NCBI RefSeq assembly: GCF_000785515.1
Contig: NZ_CP009913.1
Location: 524,001 to 588,000 of the forward strand
Direction of reading: 5' to 3'
DNA: 64,000 nt
Source of the DNA: Streptococcus salivarius
GTDB taxonomy: Bacteria; Bacillota; Bacilli; Lactobacillales; Streptococcaceae
A program made the translations under genes and the position numbers. This document shows positions 43,182 to 52,159 of the stretch, piece after piece (position 1 is the first letter of the stretch; every line of letters begins with the position of its first letter). The notes under the pieces are model-generated. The model did no database searches. It was not told the DNA's origin and was given only the letters and a program-made list of their open reading frames with translations.

Positions 43182-46100
43182 ATGCCTAAACGTTCTGATA
43201 TTAAAAAAATTATGGTTATCGGGTCTGGTCCTATCATCATCGGTCAGGCTGCTGAGTTCGACTACGCTGGTACGCAAGCCTGCTTGGCCTTGAAAGAAGA
43301 AGGTTACAGTGTTGTCCTTGTCAACTCTAACCCTGCGACAATCATGACTGATAAAGAAATCGCAGACAAGGTTTACATTGAACCAATTACGCTTGAGTTT
43401 GTTACACGTATTCTTCGTAAAGAGCGTCCTGATGCCCTCTTGCCAACACTTGGTGGACAAACTGGTTTGAACATGGCAATGGAATTGTCAAAAGCTGGTA
43501 TTCTTGAAGAGCTTGGAGTAGAGCTTTTGGGAACAAAATTGTCTGCCATTGACCAAGCCGAAGACCGTGACCTCTTCAAACAATTGATGGAAGATTTGGA
43601 ACAACCTATTCCAGAATCTGAAATCGTCAATACGGTTGAAGAAGCAGTTGCCTTTGCGACAGAAATTGGTTACCCAGTTATCGTGCGTCCTGCCTTTACC
43701 CTTGGTGGTACTGGTGGTGGTATGTGTGCCAACGAAGAAGAACTTCGTGAAATCGCTGAAAATGGCTTGAAATTGTCACCAGTAACACAATGTTTGATTG
43801 AGCGTTCTATCGCTGGTTTCAAGGAAATCGAATACGAAGTTATGCGTGATGCCGCGGACAATGCTCTTGTGGTATGTAACATGGAAAATTTTGACCCAGT
43901 TGGTATCCACACAGGGGACTCAATCGTATTTGCCCCAACGCAAACCTTGTCAGATATTGAAAACCAAATGCTTCGTGATGCCAGCTTGAAGATTATCCGT
44001 GCCCTTAAAATTGAGGGTGGCTGTAACGTACAGTTGGCTCTTGACCCTAATAGCTTCAAGTACTATGTTATCGAAGTAAACCCTCGTGTATCACGTTCAT
44101 CAGCCCTTGCCTCAAAAGCAACTGGTTACCCAATCGCCAAATTGGCAGCCAAGATCGCTGTTGGTTTGACACTTGATGAAATGATTAACCCAGTCACTGG
44201 TACAACTTACGCTATGTTTGAACCAGCTCTTGACTATGTGGTTGCTAAGATTCCACGTTTCCCATTTGATAAATTTGAACACGGTGAACGTCGTCTTGGT
44301 ACTCAAATGAAAGCGACAGGTGAAGTTATGGCTATCGGTCGTAACATCGAAGAGTCACTTCTTAAAGCCTGCCGTTCACTTGAAATCGGTGTTTACCACA
44401 ATGAAATGCCTGAGCTTGCGGATGTCACAGACGACGCCTTGGTTGAAAAGATTGTCAAAGCTCAAGACGACCGTCTCTTCTACCTTTCTGAAGCCATCCG
44501 TCGTGGATACACTATTGAAGAATTGTCAGAGTTGACTAAGATTGATATCTTCTTCCTCGACAAATTGCTCCATGTCTTTGAATTGGAACAAGAATTGGCT
44601 ACTCACGTAGGCGATGTTGATGTTCTGAGAGAAGCTAAACGTAACGGTTTCTCTGATCGTAAGATTGCTGATCTTTGGAATCAAACAGCCGACCAAGTTC
44701 GTGCGACACGTTTGGAAAATAATATTGTTCCTGTCTACAAGATGGTCGATACCTGTGCGGCTGAGTTCGAGTCATCAACACCATATTTCTACTCAACTTA
44801 CGAGTGGGAAAATGAATCAATCAAATCTGATAAAGAATCTGTCATCGTTCTTGGTTCAGGTCCTATCCGTATCGGACAAGGGGTTGAGTTCGACTATGCG
44901 ACAGTTCACTCTGTAAAAGCTATCCAGGCTGCAGGTTACGAAGCTATCATCATGAACTCTAACCCTGAGACAGTTTCAACAGACTTCTCAGTTTCAGATA
45001 AACTTTACTTCGAACCATTGACTTTCGAAGACGTGATGAACGTTATCGAATTGGAACAACCTAAGGGTGTCGTGGTTCAGTTTGGTGGACAAACAGCCAT
45101 CAACTTGGCAGAGCCATTGTCTAAAGCTGGTGTGAAAATCTTGGGTACACAGGTTGCTGACCTTGACCGTGCCGAAGACCGTGACCTCTTTGAACAAGCC
45201 CTTAAAGACCTCGATATCCCACAACCACCAGGACAAACAGCGACAAATGAAGAAGAAGCGGTTGAAGCAGCTCGTAAGATTGGCTTCCCAGTTCTTGTTC
45301 GTCCGTCATACGTTTTGGGTGGACGTGCCATGGAAATCGTTGAAAATGAAGATGACCTTCGTTCTTACATGCGTACAGCCGTTAAGGCAAGTCCAGACCA
45401 CCCAGTCCTTGTTGATAGCTATATCATCGGACGTGAGTGTGAAGTGGATGCCATCTCTGATGGTAAGGATGTCTTGATTCCAGGTATCATGGAACACATC
45501 GAACGTGCAGGAGTTCACTCAGGGGACTCAATGGCAGTTTACCCACCACAAACCCTTTCTAAGAAAATCCAAGAGACTATCGCTGACTACACTAAACGCT
45601 TGGCTATTGGTCTTAACTGTATCGGTATGATGAACATTCAGTTTGTTATTAAGGATGAAACGGTCTATGTTATCGAGGTTAACCCACGTGCTAGCCGTAC
45701 CGTACCATTCTTGTCTAAGGTTACTGATATCCCAATGGCTCAAGTTGCTACAAACTTGATTCTTGGTAAATCATTGGCTGAGCAAGGTTACAAAGATGGT
45801 CTTTACCCAGAAAGCAACCATGTTCATGTCAAAGCACCAGTCTTCTCATTCACAAAATTGGCTAAGGTAGATAGCCTCCTTGGACCTGAAATGAAATCAA
45901 CTGGTGAAGTTATGGGGACAGATGCGACTCTTGAAAAAGCGCTCTACAAAGCCTTTGAAGCATCTTACCTCCATTTGCCAACCTTTGGTAACGTCATCTT
46001 TACTATTCATGATGATACTAAAGAAGAAGCCCTTGACTTGGCCCGTCGTTTCGATGCCATCGGTTATGGTATCTATGCGACTGAAGGAACAGCTAAGTTC

Positions 46101-46361
46101 TTGAATGAACACGGGGTTCACGCAACGCTTGTTAACAAATTGGGTGAAAATGATGATAATGACATTCCAGCCCTTGTTCGTACTGGTAAAGCGCAAGCTA
46201 TTATCAATACGGTTGGTAACAAACGTACTTATGACGAAGACGGAGCAGCTATCCGTAGCTCAGCAATTGAAGCTGGAATTCCACTCTTCACAGCGCTTGA
46301 CACAGCAGATGCTATGGTGCGTGTGCTTGAAAGCCGTAGCTTTACAACAGAAGCTATCTAA
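43182..46361 (+). CDS. carB: Carbamoyl phosphate synthase large subunit
   Basis: CarB (1059 residues) makes carbamoyl phosphate from bicarbonate, ammonia and two ATP. It has two homologous ATP-grasp halves: [20 protein letters not shown] near residue 12 and [18 protein letters not shown] near residue 556; each is followed by metal-binding ENPR/EVNPR motifs ([20 protein letters not shown] and [19 protein letters not shown]). The last 130 residues form the MGS-like allosteric domain that binds UMP/IMP/ornithine. The start is fixed by the family's MPKR opening, but no ribosome site is found near it; the nearest AAAGGAG is 133 bases upstream, before the structured element. Confidence 0.97.
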   Translation: MPKRSDIKKIMVIGSGPIIIGQAAEFDYAGTQACLALKEEGYSVVLVNSNPATIMTDKEIADKVYIEPITLEFVTRILRKERPDALLPTLGGQTGLNMAMELSKAGILEELGVELLGTKLSAIDQAEDRDLFKQLMEDLEQPIPESEIVNTVEEAVAFATEIGYPVIVRPAFTLGGTGGGMCANEEELREIAENGLKLSPVTQCLIERSIAGFKEIEYEVMRDAADNALVVCNMENFDPVGIHTGDSIVFAPTQTLSDIENQMLRDASLKIIRALKIEGGCNVQLALDPNSFKYYVIEVNPRVSRSSALASKATGYPIAKLAAKIAVGLTLDEMINPVTGTTYAMFEPALDYVVAKIPRFPFDKFEHGERRLGTQMKATGEVMAIGRNIEESLLKACRSLEIGVYHNEMPELADVTDDALVEKIVKAQDDRLFYLSEAIRRGYTIEELSELTKIDIFFLDKLLHVFELEQELATHVGDVDVLREAKRNGFSDRKIADLWNQTADQVRATRLENNIVPVYKMVDTCAAEFESSTPYFYSTYEWENESIKSDKESVIVLGSGPIRIGQGVEFDYATVHSVKAIQAAGYEAIIMNSNPETVSTDFSVSDKLYFEPLTFEDVMNVIELEQPKGVVVQFGGQTAINLAEPLSKAGVKILGTQVADLDRAEDRDLFEQALKDLDIPQPPGQTATNEEEAVEAARKIGFPVLVRPSYVLGGRAMEIVENEDDLRSYMRTAVKASPDHPVLVDSYIIGRECEVDAISDGKDVLIPGIMEHIERAGVHSGDSMAVYPPQTLSKKIQETIADYTKRLAIGLNCIGMMNIQFVIKDETVYVIEVNPRASRTVPFLSKVTDIPMAQVATNLILGKSLAEQGYKDGLYPESNHVHVKAPVFSFTKLAKVDSLLGPEMKSTGEVMGTDATLEKALYKAFEASYLHLPTFGNVIFTIHDDTKEEALDLARRFDAIGYGIYATEGTAKFLNEHGVHATLVNKLGENDDNDIPALVRTGKAQAIINTVGNKRTYDEDGAAIRSSAIEAGIPLFTALDTADAMVRVLESRSFTTEAI

Positions 46362-46371
46362 TCACCAAATA

Positions 46372-46398
46372 AAGTCTCAGCTTTGCTGGGGCTTTTTT
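46372..46398 (+). terminator. Terminator of the pyr-car cluster
   Basis: AAGTCTCAG / CTGGGGCTT stem with CTTTG loop and T-run. A near copy occurs at 46619. Confidence 0.88.
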
Positions 46399-46420
46399 AT
46401 TGAAGACAAAGTTTTCTTTT

Positions 46421-46557
46421 GAGACTTTTCTTAAGTGATGACGGACGTCAGCGACCTTCTGCGAATTTCCATGACTAAGTTTTGAGCCGAAAGTCTCAAA
46501 ACTTCCGAACGCCTGAAACTAATTGTTTCAGACGTTTTTATCACTGCGAAAAGTCTC
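46421..46557. repeat. 137-bp structured palindromic element after carB
   Basis: Ends are inverted copies: GAGACTTTTC (46421-46430) with GAAAAGTCTC (46548-46557) and AGTGAT (46434) with ATCACT (46540). Inside lie TGACGGACGTCA (46439-46450), a perfect 10-bp hairpin AAGTTTTGAG/CTCAAAACTT (46477-46504) and a terminator-like hairpin CGCCTGAAAC/GTTTCAGACG with TTTTT (46510-46539). No ORF. It separates two similar terminators. It may be a miniature mobile element or an independent small RNA. The rest of the gap up to 46728 holds the second terminator and the next promoter. Confidence 0.55.
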
Positions 46558-46618
46558 GGTATAAGCTTACTAGGTTCGCAAAATCTATTTCATATTTAAA
46601 AATAGTTTAATTATGTTC

Positions 46619-46647
46619 TTAGTCTCAGCCTTGCTGGGGCTCTTTTC
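46619..46647 (+). terminator. Second, duplicated terminator
   Basis: TTAGTCTCAG / CTGGGGCTCTTTT with CCTTG loop closely repeats the terminator at 46372. Confidence 0.7.
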
Positions 46648-46713
46648 TTACACAAATGTAAGCTAAGAAGTTAAAAATGAAAGCTAAGTCTATAGTTTTG
46701 TTTCCTATGATTC

Positions 46714-46722
46714 TGCTATACT
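46714..46722 (+). promoter_or_regulatory. Extended -10 promoter giving a leaderless mRNA
   Basis: TGC-TATACT lies only six bases before the ATG at 46729, so transcription should start at the start codon itself. Confidence 0.6.
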
Positions 46723-46728
46723 AGTAGC

Positions 46729-47484
46729 ATGATTATTACCACATCTTTACGTGAAAATGAGGCCTTGATTGTACGTGCCCAAGAATTAGCCCACGAACTC
46801 GGGGCTGCCTATCAACCTCGTCGCAAGTTATCCTTGGCAAAATGTTTAGAGCGATTTGGAGCTTTTTATCTTCTATATAAAGACAGACTGTCTTTTGTCA
46901 ATGCGGATGGCAGTGAGCTGTCCTTTCATCCAGATACGGCAGTTCTTCGGATTAAGGCACCACACGATGCTCTAGTCAATCTTTTGGGTTCGTCTTCCAA
47001 GTCTATTCTCGACACGACCATGGGTCTGGCTTCCGATAGTCTAGTTATGGCGGCAGCGGGAAATAAGGTGACTGCCCTTGAGAGTCAAGAAGTGATTTTT
47101 CAGGTGGTTTCTCGTGGTTTGGCCGCATATCAGACAGATGAAAAGAAGCTTGAAAAAGCGATGCGGTCTATTAAGACAATTAAGAGCGATAGCTTATCCT
47201 TTTTGAAATCCCAGGCTGATCACTCTTTTGATATCATTTATGCTGATCCTATGTTTTCAGAGACTATCAAGGAATCGGAAAATCTACAAGCTATCAAACC
47301 TTTGGCCAATGGCAGCCGTCTGACAGAAGAATGGTTAAATGAGGCTAAGCGTGTCGCACGAGAAAAAATTATCATCAAGGCGCATTTTCGAGATACCGTT
47401 TTTGAGGAACTTGGGTTTGAACGTCAAATTCGTCCCAATCAAAAGCTGCACTATGGTGTCATGGATTTAAGCGAAGGCCATTGA
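46729..47484 (+). CDS. RsmJ-like SAM-dependent methyltransferase
   Basis: A 251-residue class I methyltransferase resembling RsmJ/YpiP. The SAM-binding region LDTTMGLASDSLVMAAAG follows a central helical part, and DIIYADPMF (catalytic DPMF motif as in N2-guanine methyltransferases) lies near residue 178. RsmJ methylates G1516 of 16S rRNA in E. coli; the target here is not known. No ribosome site precedes the ATG, in line with a leaderless transcript from the promoter six bases upstream. It stands alone between carB and the efflux operon. Confidence 0.8.
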   Translation: MIITTSLRENEALIVRAQELAHELGAAYQPRRKLSLAKCLERFGAFYLLYKDRLSFVNADGSELSFHPDTAVLRIKAPHDALVNLLGSSSKSILDTTMGLASDSLVMAAAGNKVTALESQEVIFQVVSRGLAAYQTDEKKLEKAMRSIKTIKSDSLSFLKSQADHSFDIIYADPMFSETIKESENLQAIKPLANGSRLTEEWLNEAKRVAREKIIIKAHFRDTVFEELGFERQIRPNQKLHYGVMDLSEGH

Positions 47485-47546
47485 CATAGAAAGTTAAAAG
47501 TATTACAATTGTTTTATTTATGTGATACAAAAGAAAAGAGAGACTT

Positions 47547-48800
47547 ATGCGAAAGAAAATCAGTCCAAAGTTATTTAAAAATAAAAAAAGAGTTTGGATC
47601 ATTGGAGGATTTGGCTTCCTTGTCCTTTTGGTCCTAGGTTTTAACCTTTTTGCAGGTGGTGGCAAAGATGATAAGGCTTCCGAGTCCCCTACAGCAAGTA
47701 AGGTAACCAAGGGGCAGTTGGCCTCGTCCACCCTTCTGACTGGCATGGTGAAGGCTCAGTCGGAACAGTACGTTTATTTTGACAATACCATTGGACGCAA
47801 TGCCACTGTGACAGTTTCTGTTGGTGAGGAAGTTAGCGTTGGTCAGCAACTGGTCCAATACGACAGTACCTCTGCCCAAGCAGCCTATGATACGGCTAGC
47901 CGTGCCTATAATAAGGCAGTTCGTGACCGTAATTATTTCCAACAGTATGGGACAGCTCCTGCAGCTTCGGCACAAACAAGTAGTGATTCGGATGAGGATG
48001 ATTCGACGACTACCGTTAGCCCTCAACAGCGTCAGCAAACCGAGGCAAGTAATTACCAAACCTTGCAAGATTATAATGATGCTGTTGCTAACGCAGCCTC
48101 CGAGCTAGAAAAGGCACAAGACGTCCTCAATCAAACGGTCATTGTTTCAGATGTTAATGGGACAGTCGTAGAAGTTGCGGACTCTGTGGACCCTGCTTCA
48201 AAAGAGAGCCAGACCCTAGTTCATGTGACCAGTGAAGGCCAATTTGAGATTCAAGGAACCTTAACAGAATATGACATTCCAAATATTTCAGTGGGTCAGA
48301 AGGTCAAGATTACTTCCAAAGTATACCCAGATCAAACTTGGACGGGGAAAGTCAGCTACGTTTCCAATTATCCTAAGCAAAATGCCAGTCAGTCGGCGGG
48401 TACATCTAGCAATTCAGGACAGACAGGTTCCCAGTATGAATACAAGGTTCAATTGACCAGCCCTATCGGTAAGCTCAAGCAAGGTTTCAATGTATCCCTT
48501 GAAGTGACCAAAGATGATGATGCCCTGTTAGTTCCAGTAACTGCTGTGACCAAGAAAGGATCTGACAACTACGTCTGGGTTTACGATGACGAGAGTCAAA
48601 AAATCAAGCAAGTCAAGGTTAAACTTGGTAATGCAGATGCTAAGCAACAAGAAATTGCCTCAGGACTTAAAGAAGGTCAAAAGGTTATTACTAAGGCTGA
48701 AAAATCCTTTAAGGATGGCGAGACCCTGAAGGATGTGACGGATGCCGATAGCAAAAAATCAAAAGAGACTAGTGGAGAAGAGGTGAGGTCTAGTGACTAA
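47547..48800 (+). CDS. Efflux adaptor (HlyD/MacA-like membrane fusion protein)
   Basis: A 417-residue membrane-fusion protein with an N-terminal basic stretch and one membrane helix (residues 14-34), then a lipoyl/barrel-sandwich domain (VTVSVGEEVSVGQQLVQYDS near residue 90), a coiled-coil hairpin interrupted by an Asp/Gln-rich segment, and a beta-barrel domain (GQKVKITSKVYPDQTWTGKV). This is the YknX/MacA type found with MacB-like ABC exporters in Gram-positives. Its end overlaps the ATPase gene by eight bases, so adaptor, ATPase and permease form one operon. Confidence 0.9.
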   Translation: MRKKISPKLFKNKKRVWIIGGFGFLVLLVLGFNLFAGGGKDDKASESPTASKVTKGQLASSTLLTGMVKAQSEQYVYFDNTIGRNATVTVSVGEEVSVGQQLVQYDSTSAQAAYDTASRAYNKAVRDRNYFQQYGTAPAASAQTSSDSDEDDSTTTVSPQQRQQTEASNYQTLQDYNDAVANAASELEKAQDVLNQTVIVSDVNGTVVEVADSVDPASKESQTLVHVTSEGQFEIQGTLTEYDIPNISVGQKVKITSKVYPDQTWTGKVSYVSNYPKQNASQSAGTSSNSGQTGSQYEYKVQLTSPIGKLKQGFNVSLEVTKDDDALLVPVTAVTKKGSDNYVWVYDDESQKIKQVKVKLGNADAKQQEIASGLKEGQKVITKAEKSFKDGETLKDVTDADSKKSKETSGEEVRSSD

Positions 48801-49497
48801 GCCAGCACTTATGGTCTTAAAAGGCATCACCAAGTCTTTCAAAAATGGTCAGGAGTCCTTGCAGGTCCTTAAGGGGATTGACTTATCAGTTGAAGAAGGT
48901 GACTTCGTGGCAATCATGGGCCCTTCTGGTTCAGGAAAATCAACCCTCATGAATATTATCGGCCTTCTTGATCAACCGACTACAGGTTCCTATCAACTCG
49001 AGGGAGAGAATGTAGCTGAGCTCTCTGAAAACCGCTTGGCCAAGGTAAGAAATGACCAGATTGGCTTTATCTTTCAGCAGTTTTTTCTCTTGCCAAAGTT
49101 AAGTGCCCAAAAGAATGTAGAGCTTCCCCTGATTTATGCGGGGAAATCTCCACGTGAACGTAAGCAAAGGTCACAACAATTCTTGGAAAAAGTCGGCTTG
49201 TCAGACCGCAGCCATCATTTGCCGTCAGAGCTGTCTGGTGGACAGAAGCAAAGGGTGGCTATTGCGCGTGCACTGTCTAACGATCCAGCAATCATTTTGG
49301 CGGATGAACCTACGGGTGCGCTTGATACCAAGACAGGAACCCAGATTATGGATCTCTTAACCCAGCTAAATCGAGAAGGGAAGACCATTGTCATGGTTAC
49401 CCATGAACCTGAGATTGCGGATTATGCCCGACGTAAGATTGTCATCCGTGATGGGGAAATCACCCAAGACACAACGGACAGCGTTCGGATAGACTAG
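48793..49497 (+). CDS. MacB-type ABC transporter ATPase
   Basis: A 234-residue ATPase of the LolD/MacB family: Walker A GPSGSGKS near residue 44, Q-loop FQQFFLLPKLSA, signature LSGGQKQR near residue 147, Walker B AIILADEPTGALD and H-loop VTHEP. The start is a GTG inside the end of the adaptor gene, behind GAAGAGGTGAGG. With the adaptor and the FtsX-like permease it forms a YknXYZ/MacAB-like complex that uses mechanotransmission to expel peptides, lipids or antibiotics; the cargo here is unknown. Confidence 0.93.
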   Translation: MTKPALMVLKGITKSFKNGQESLQVLKGIDLSVEEGDFVAIMGPSGSGKSTLMNIIGLLDQPTTGSYQLEGENVAELSENRLAKVRNDQIGFIFQQFFLLPKLSAQKNVELPLIYAGKSPRERKQRSQQFLEKVGLSDRSHHLPSELSGGQKQRVAIARALSNDPAIILADEPTGALDTKTGTQIMDLLTQLNREGKTIVMVTHEPEIADYARRKIVIRDGEITQDTTDSVRID

Positions 49498-49506
49498 GAG
49501 GTAAGA

Positions 49507-50715
49507 ATGGAAAATTGGAAATTTGCTCTTAGTTCTATTCGTTCACACAAGATGCGGTCCTTCCTGACCATGTTGGGGATTATCATTGGTGTTGCTGCGG
49601 TAGTACTTATCATGGGGCTAGGAAATGGGATGCGTCAGAGTGTTACCGATAGTGTGACCGGTGATAAGGATACCGTTCAAGTCTACTATGAAGCCAAGGG
49701 TGAGGAGATAGATCCTGCCTATGCGGACTTGTCACAACCGACCAAACCGGTTAAAGAAGTTTGGTTGGAGCAAGTGGCTAGGCAGACGCCTGGTATTGAT
49801 AGTTATTTTGTGACTAACAGCCTAACTTCTTCTATCTCCCTCCAAAAAAAGACTGTGAAGAATGTTAATATCACAGGTGCCAGTCAGGGCTATTTTAAAG
49901 CTAAAAAGTTAGAGATGTTGACAGGACGTTCCTTGCAAGACAATGATTATAAAAACTTTTCACGCGTCATTGTCATTGATCAGATGGTGGCTAAGAAACT
50001 ATTTAAAACGAATGAGGATGCCCTTAACCAAGTGGTTACTATTGGAAACAATGATTATCGTGTGATTGGTGTTTATAAGAATAAAGACACAGCAATCGGT
50101 GCCTATGGTGAAATTGGAACAGCTCTTGTGGCCAATACCCAGTTAGCAGCTGAAAATAATACCGATGCTATTGGTCAGATTTTTTTCCATGTGACCGATG
50201 TGAAAAATAGTAGTAGCGTTGCTAAGGATGCTGCCAAACGCTTGACCCAGTTAGCCCAAGATGACAATGGAGAATATAAGGCAGCAGATATGAGTTCGGC
50301 CCTAGATCAGGTGAATACGATTTTTGGAACCATTACCACCGTTGTCGGAGCTATTGCTGGCATTTCACTCTTAGTTGGCGGAATCGGTGTTATGAACATC
50401 ATGTTGGTTTCGGTAACTGAGCGGACACGAGAGATTGGTCTTCGTAAGGCTTTAGGAGCCACACGTCGTAAAATCTTGACACAGTTTCTGATTGAGTCCA
50501 TGGTTTTGACCATCCTGGGAGGTTTGATTGGGCTAGGCTTTGCGGCCCTAGTTGTTGGACCAATCGGGAATGCCATGGACCTTAAAGCGACAGTCTCTCT
50601 TGGCGTAGCCATGGGAAGTATTGCCTTCTCAGCAGCCGTAGGAATTATCTTTGGTCTCCTACCGGCTAATAAAGCTTCGAAACTCGATCCTATCGAAGCT
50701 CTTAGATATGATTAG
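49507..50715 (+). CDS. MacB/FtsX-type ABC transporter permease
   Basis: A 402-residue permease with the MacB topology: one N-terminal helix (residues 19-38, MLGIIIGVAAVVLIMGLGNG), a large extracytoplasmic domain (about 45-265), and three C-terminal helices with the FtsX signature (ERTREIGLRKALGATRR near residue 305). The ribosome site is AGGAGG and the gene follows the ATPase by nine bases. It completes the three-gene efflux operon; a terminator follows. Confidence 0.92.
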   Translation: MENWKFALSSIRSHKMRSFLTMLGIIIGVAAVVLIMGLGNGMRQSVTDSVTGDKDTVQVYYEAKGEEIDPAYADLSQPTKPVKEVWLEQVARQTPGIDSYFVTNSLTSSISLQKKTVKNVNITGASQGYFKAKKLEMLTGRSLQDNDYKNFSRVIVIDQMVAKKLFKTNEDALNQVVTIGNNDYRVIGVYKNKDTAIGAYGEIGTALVANTQLAAENNTDAIGQIFFHVTDVKNSSSVAKDAAKRLTQLAQDDNGEYKAADMSSALDQVNTIFGTITTVVGAIAGISLLVGGIGVMNIMLVSVTERTREIGLRKALGATRRKILTQFLIESMVLTILGGLIGLGFAALVVGPIGNAMDLKATVSLGVAMGSIAFSAAVGIIFGLLPANKASKLDPIEALRYD

Positions 50716-50718
50716 ACA

Positions 50719-50754
50719 TGACCTCTTGAAATCTTTGGATTTTGAGAGGTTTTA
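50719..50754 (+). terminator. Terminator of the MacAB-like operon
   Basis: ACCTCTTGAAATC / GATTTTGAGAGGT imperfect stem followed by TTTTA. Confidence 0.6.
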
Positions 50755-50804
50755 TGCTTTTCAAAAAAGATAGAGAAAAAAATAAAAAAAATTGCATTTT
50801 TTTC

Positions 50805-50833
50805 TTGACGTCTGATTTAGGTCGTGATATTAT
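50805..50833 (+). promoter_or_regulatory. Promoter of rplJ-rplL
   Basis: TTGACG, 17-bp spacer, TATTAT with TGA upstream. Confidence 0.85.
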
Positions 50834-50849
50834 AAATGAGGTTTGAAAA

Positions 50850-50980
50850 AACTGACCTAAGACAGTTGGGGAGTTAAACTCATAAACATCCAACCGAGGC
50901 ACAAAACGTAACTATTTTTTTGTAACGTATTGTACTTTCGTGTCTAGGTTTAGGTACGATTTTTTTGTGCCTAGCCCAAA
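50850..50980 (+). promoter_or_regulatory. Ribosomal protein L10 leader
   Basis: The conserved AAGACAG ... CCAACCGAGG sequence of the L10 leader is present (50858-50899), and a final hairpin TTTAGGTAC/GTGCCTA lies before the rplJ ribosome site. L10 (with L7/L12) is expected to bind and repress its own operon, as known in Firmicutes. Confidence 0.88.
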
Positions 50981-51005
50981 AATAAAAACGGAGGTAAAAC
51001 TACTA

Positions 51006-51509
51006 ATGAGTGAAGCTATTATTTCTAAGAAAGCTGAACAGGTTGCGATTGTCGCTGAGAAAATGAAAGCTGCAGCATCTATCGTTGTTGTTGACTCTCG
51101 TGGACTTACAGTTGACCAAGATACAGTTCTTCGTCGTAATCTTCGTGAATCAGGCGTTGAATTTAAAGTTATCAAAAACTCAATCTTGACTCGTGCAGCT
51201 GAAGAAGCAGGTCTTGAAGACCTTAAAGGACTCTTCGTTGGTCCATCTGCAGTAGCATTCTCAAACGAAGATGTTATCGCACCAGCGAAAGTTATTAGCG
51301 AATTTGCTAAAGACGCAGAAGCTCTTGAAATCAAAGGTGGTGTTGTTGACGGCGCGTTCACTTCAGTCGAAGAAATCAACGCTCTTGCATCACTTCCAAA
51401 CAAAGAAGGTATGCTTTCTATGCTCCTTTCTGTACTTCAAGCGCCAGTGCGCAACGTTGCATACGCTGTCAAAGCAGTTGCAGAAAGCAAAGAAGACGGT
51501 GCTGCGTAA
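51006..51509 (+). CDS. rplJ: 50S ribosomal protein L10
   Basis: L10 forms the base of the ribosomal stalk and anchors L7/L12 dimers. The 167-residue protein begins [20 protein letters not shown], contains the conserved [16 protein letters not shown] and [12 protein letters not shown] segments, and ends in the long helix that carries L7/L12 sites. The start is the ATG after GGAGG; the frame is open further upstream through the L10 leader, but that extension is not coding. Strongly biased codons match the other highly expressed genes. Confidence 0.97.
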   Translation: MSEAIISKKAEQVAIVAEKMKAAASIVVVDSRGLTVDQDTVLRRNLRESGVEFKVIKNSILTRAAEEAGLEDLKGLFVGPSAVAFSNEDVIAPAKVISEFAKDAEALEIKGGVVDGAFTSVEEINALASLPNKEGMLSMLLSVLQAPVRNVAYAVKAVAESKEDGAA

Positions 51510-51525
51510 GCCCATCTTCACAACT

Positions 51526-51541
51526 CGTAGCCTAAGCTACG
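51526..51541 (+). other. Intergenic hairpin between rplJ and rplL
   Basis: CGTAGC / GCTACG with a CTAA loop, followed by only three T. It may be a processing site or weak attenuator that lets rplL be expressed at a different level from rplJ. Confidence 0.5.
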
Positions 51542-51583
51542 TTTAAAAAATTATATTAAAAAACACATTTGGAGGAAATCACA

Positions 51584-51952
51584 ATGGCATTGAACATTGA
51601 AAACATTATTGCTGAAATTAAAGAAGCTTCAATCCTTGAATTGAACGACCTTGTAAAAGCTATCGAAGAAGAGTTTGGCGTAACTGCTGCTGCTCCTGTA
51701 GCTGCTGCTGCAGCTGGTGCTGCTGACGCTGGTGCTGCTAAAGATTCATTCGACGTTGAATTGACATCTGCAGGCGACAAAAAAGTTGGCGTTATCAAAG
51801 TTGTACGTGAAATCACAGGCGAAGGTCTTAAAGAAGCTAAAGCTATCGTTGACGGTGCACCATCAGTTCTTAAAGAAGGTGTTGCTGCAGCTGAAGCTGA
51901 AGAAATCAAAGCTAAACTTGAAGAAGCTGGAGCTTCAGTTACTCTTAAATAA
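51584..51952 (+). CDS. rplL: 50S ribosomal protein L7/L12
   Basis: The mobile stalk protein (122 residues) recruits and activates translational GTPases. The N-terminal dimerisation helices ([21 protein letters not shown]), the Ala-rich hinge ([18 protein letters not shown]) and the globular C-terminal domain ([20 protein letters not shown]) are all visible. The start at 51584 follows GGAGGA; the open frame 15 bases upstream is not used. It needs about four copies per ribosome, more than L10. Confidence 0.98.
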   Translation: MALNIENIIAEIKEASILELNDLVKAIEEEFGVTAAAPVAAAAAGAADAGAAKDSFDVELTSAGDKKVGVIKVVREITGEGLKEAKAIVDGAPSVLKEGVAAAEAEEIKAKLEEAGASVTLK

Positions 51953-51983
51953 TAAGGTAACGGCTCAAGTCGCTTAATAAAGA

Positions 51984-52009
51984 AACCAGGGCATTAGCTC
52001 TGGTTTTTT
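51984..52009 (+). terminator. Terminator of rplJ-rplL
   Basis: AACCAGGGC / GCTCTGGTT stem with ATTA loop and T-run. Confidence 0.9.
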
Positions 52010-52012
52010 CTA

Positions 52013-52041
52013 TTGCTTTTAATATTTTCATTTGTTAGAAT
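52013..52041 (+). promoter_or_regulatory. Promoter of the heterodimeric ABC exporter
   Basis: TTGCTT, 17-bp spacer, TAGAAT with TGT upstream. The -35 lies right after the rplL terminator. Confidence 0.7.
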
Positions 52042-52051
52042 GTAGGTAATG

Positions 52052-52076
52052 TGCGTGCTTGTCACGCCCTTTTTCT
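52052..52076 (+). terminator. Possible attenuator in the exporter leader
   Basis: GCGTG / CACGC hairpin with CTTGT loop followed by CCTTTTT, located between promoter and gene. It could be a conditional terminator. No leader peptide is obvious. Confidence 0.45.
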
Positions 52077-52159
52077 GTGTCTTTTACGGCTTTAGTTGTT
52101 GTAAATAACTATAAAAATCTTAAAGGCATGGTAAATGCTAAAAAGAAAAGGAGAAATTT

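Noticed and set aside
50940..51005. 22-codon N-terminal extension of rplJ
   Set aside because: It runs through the L10 leader hairpin and the ribosome site; MSEAIISKK after GGAGG is the real start.
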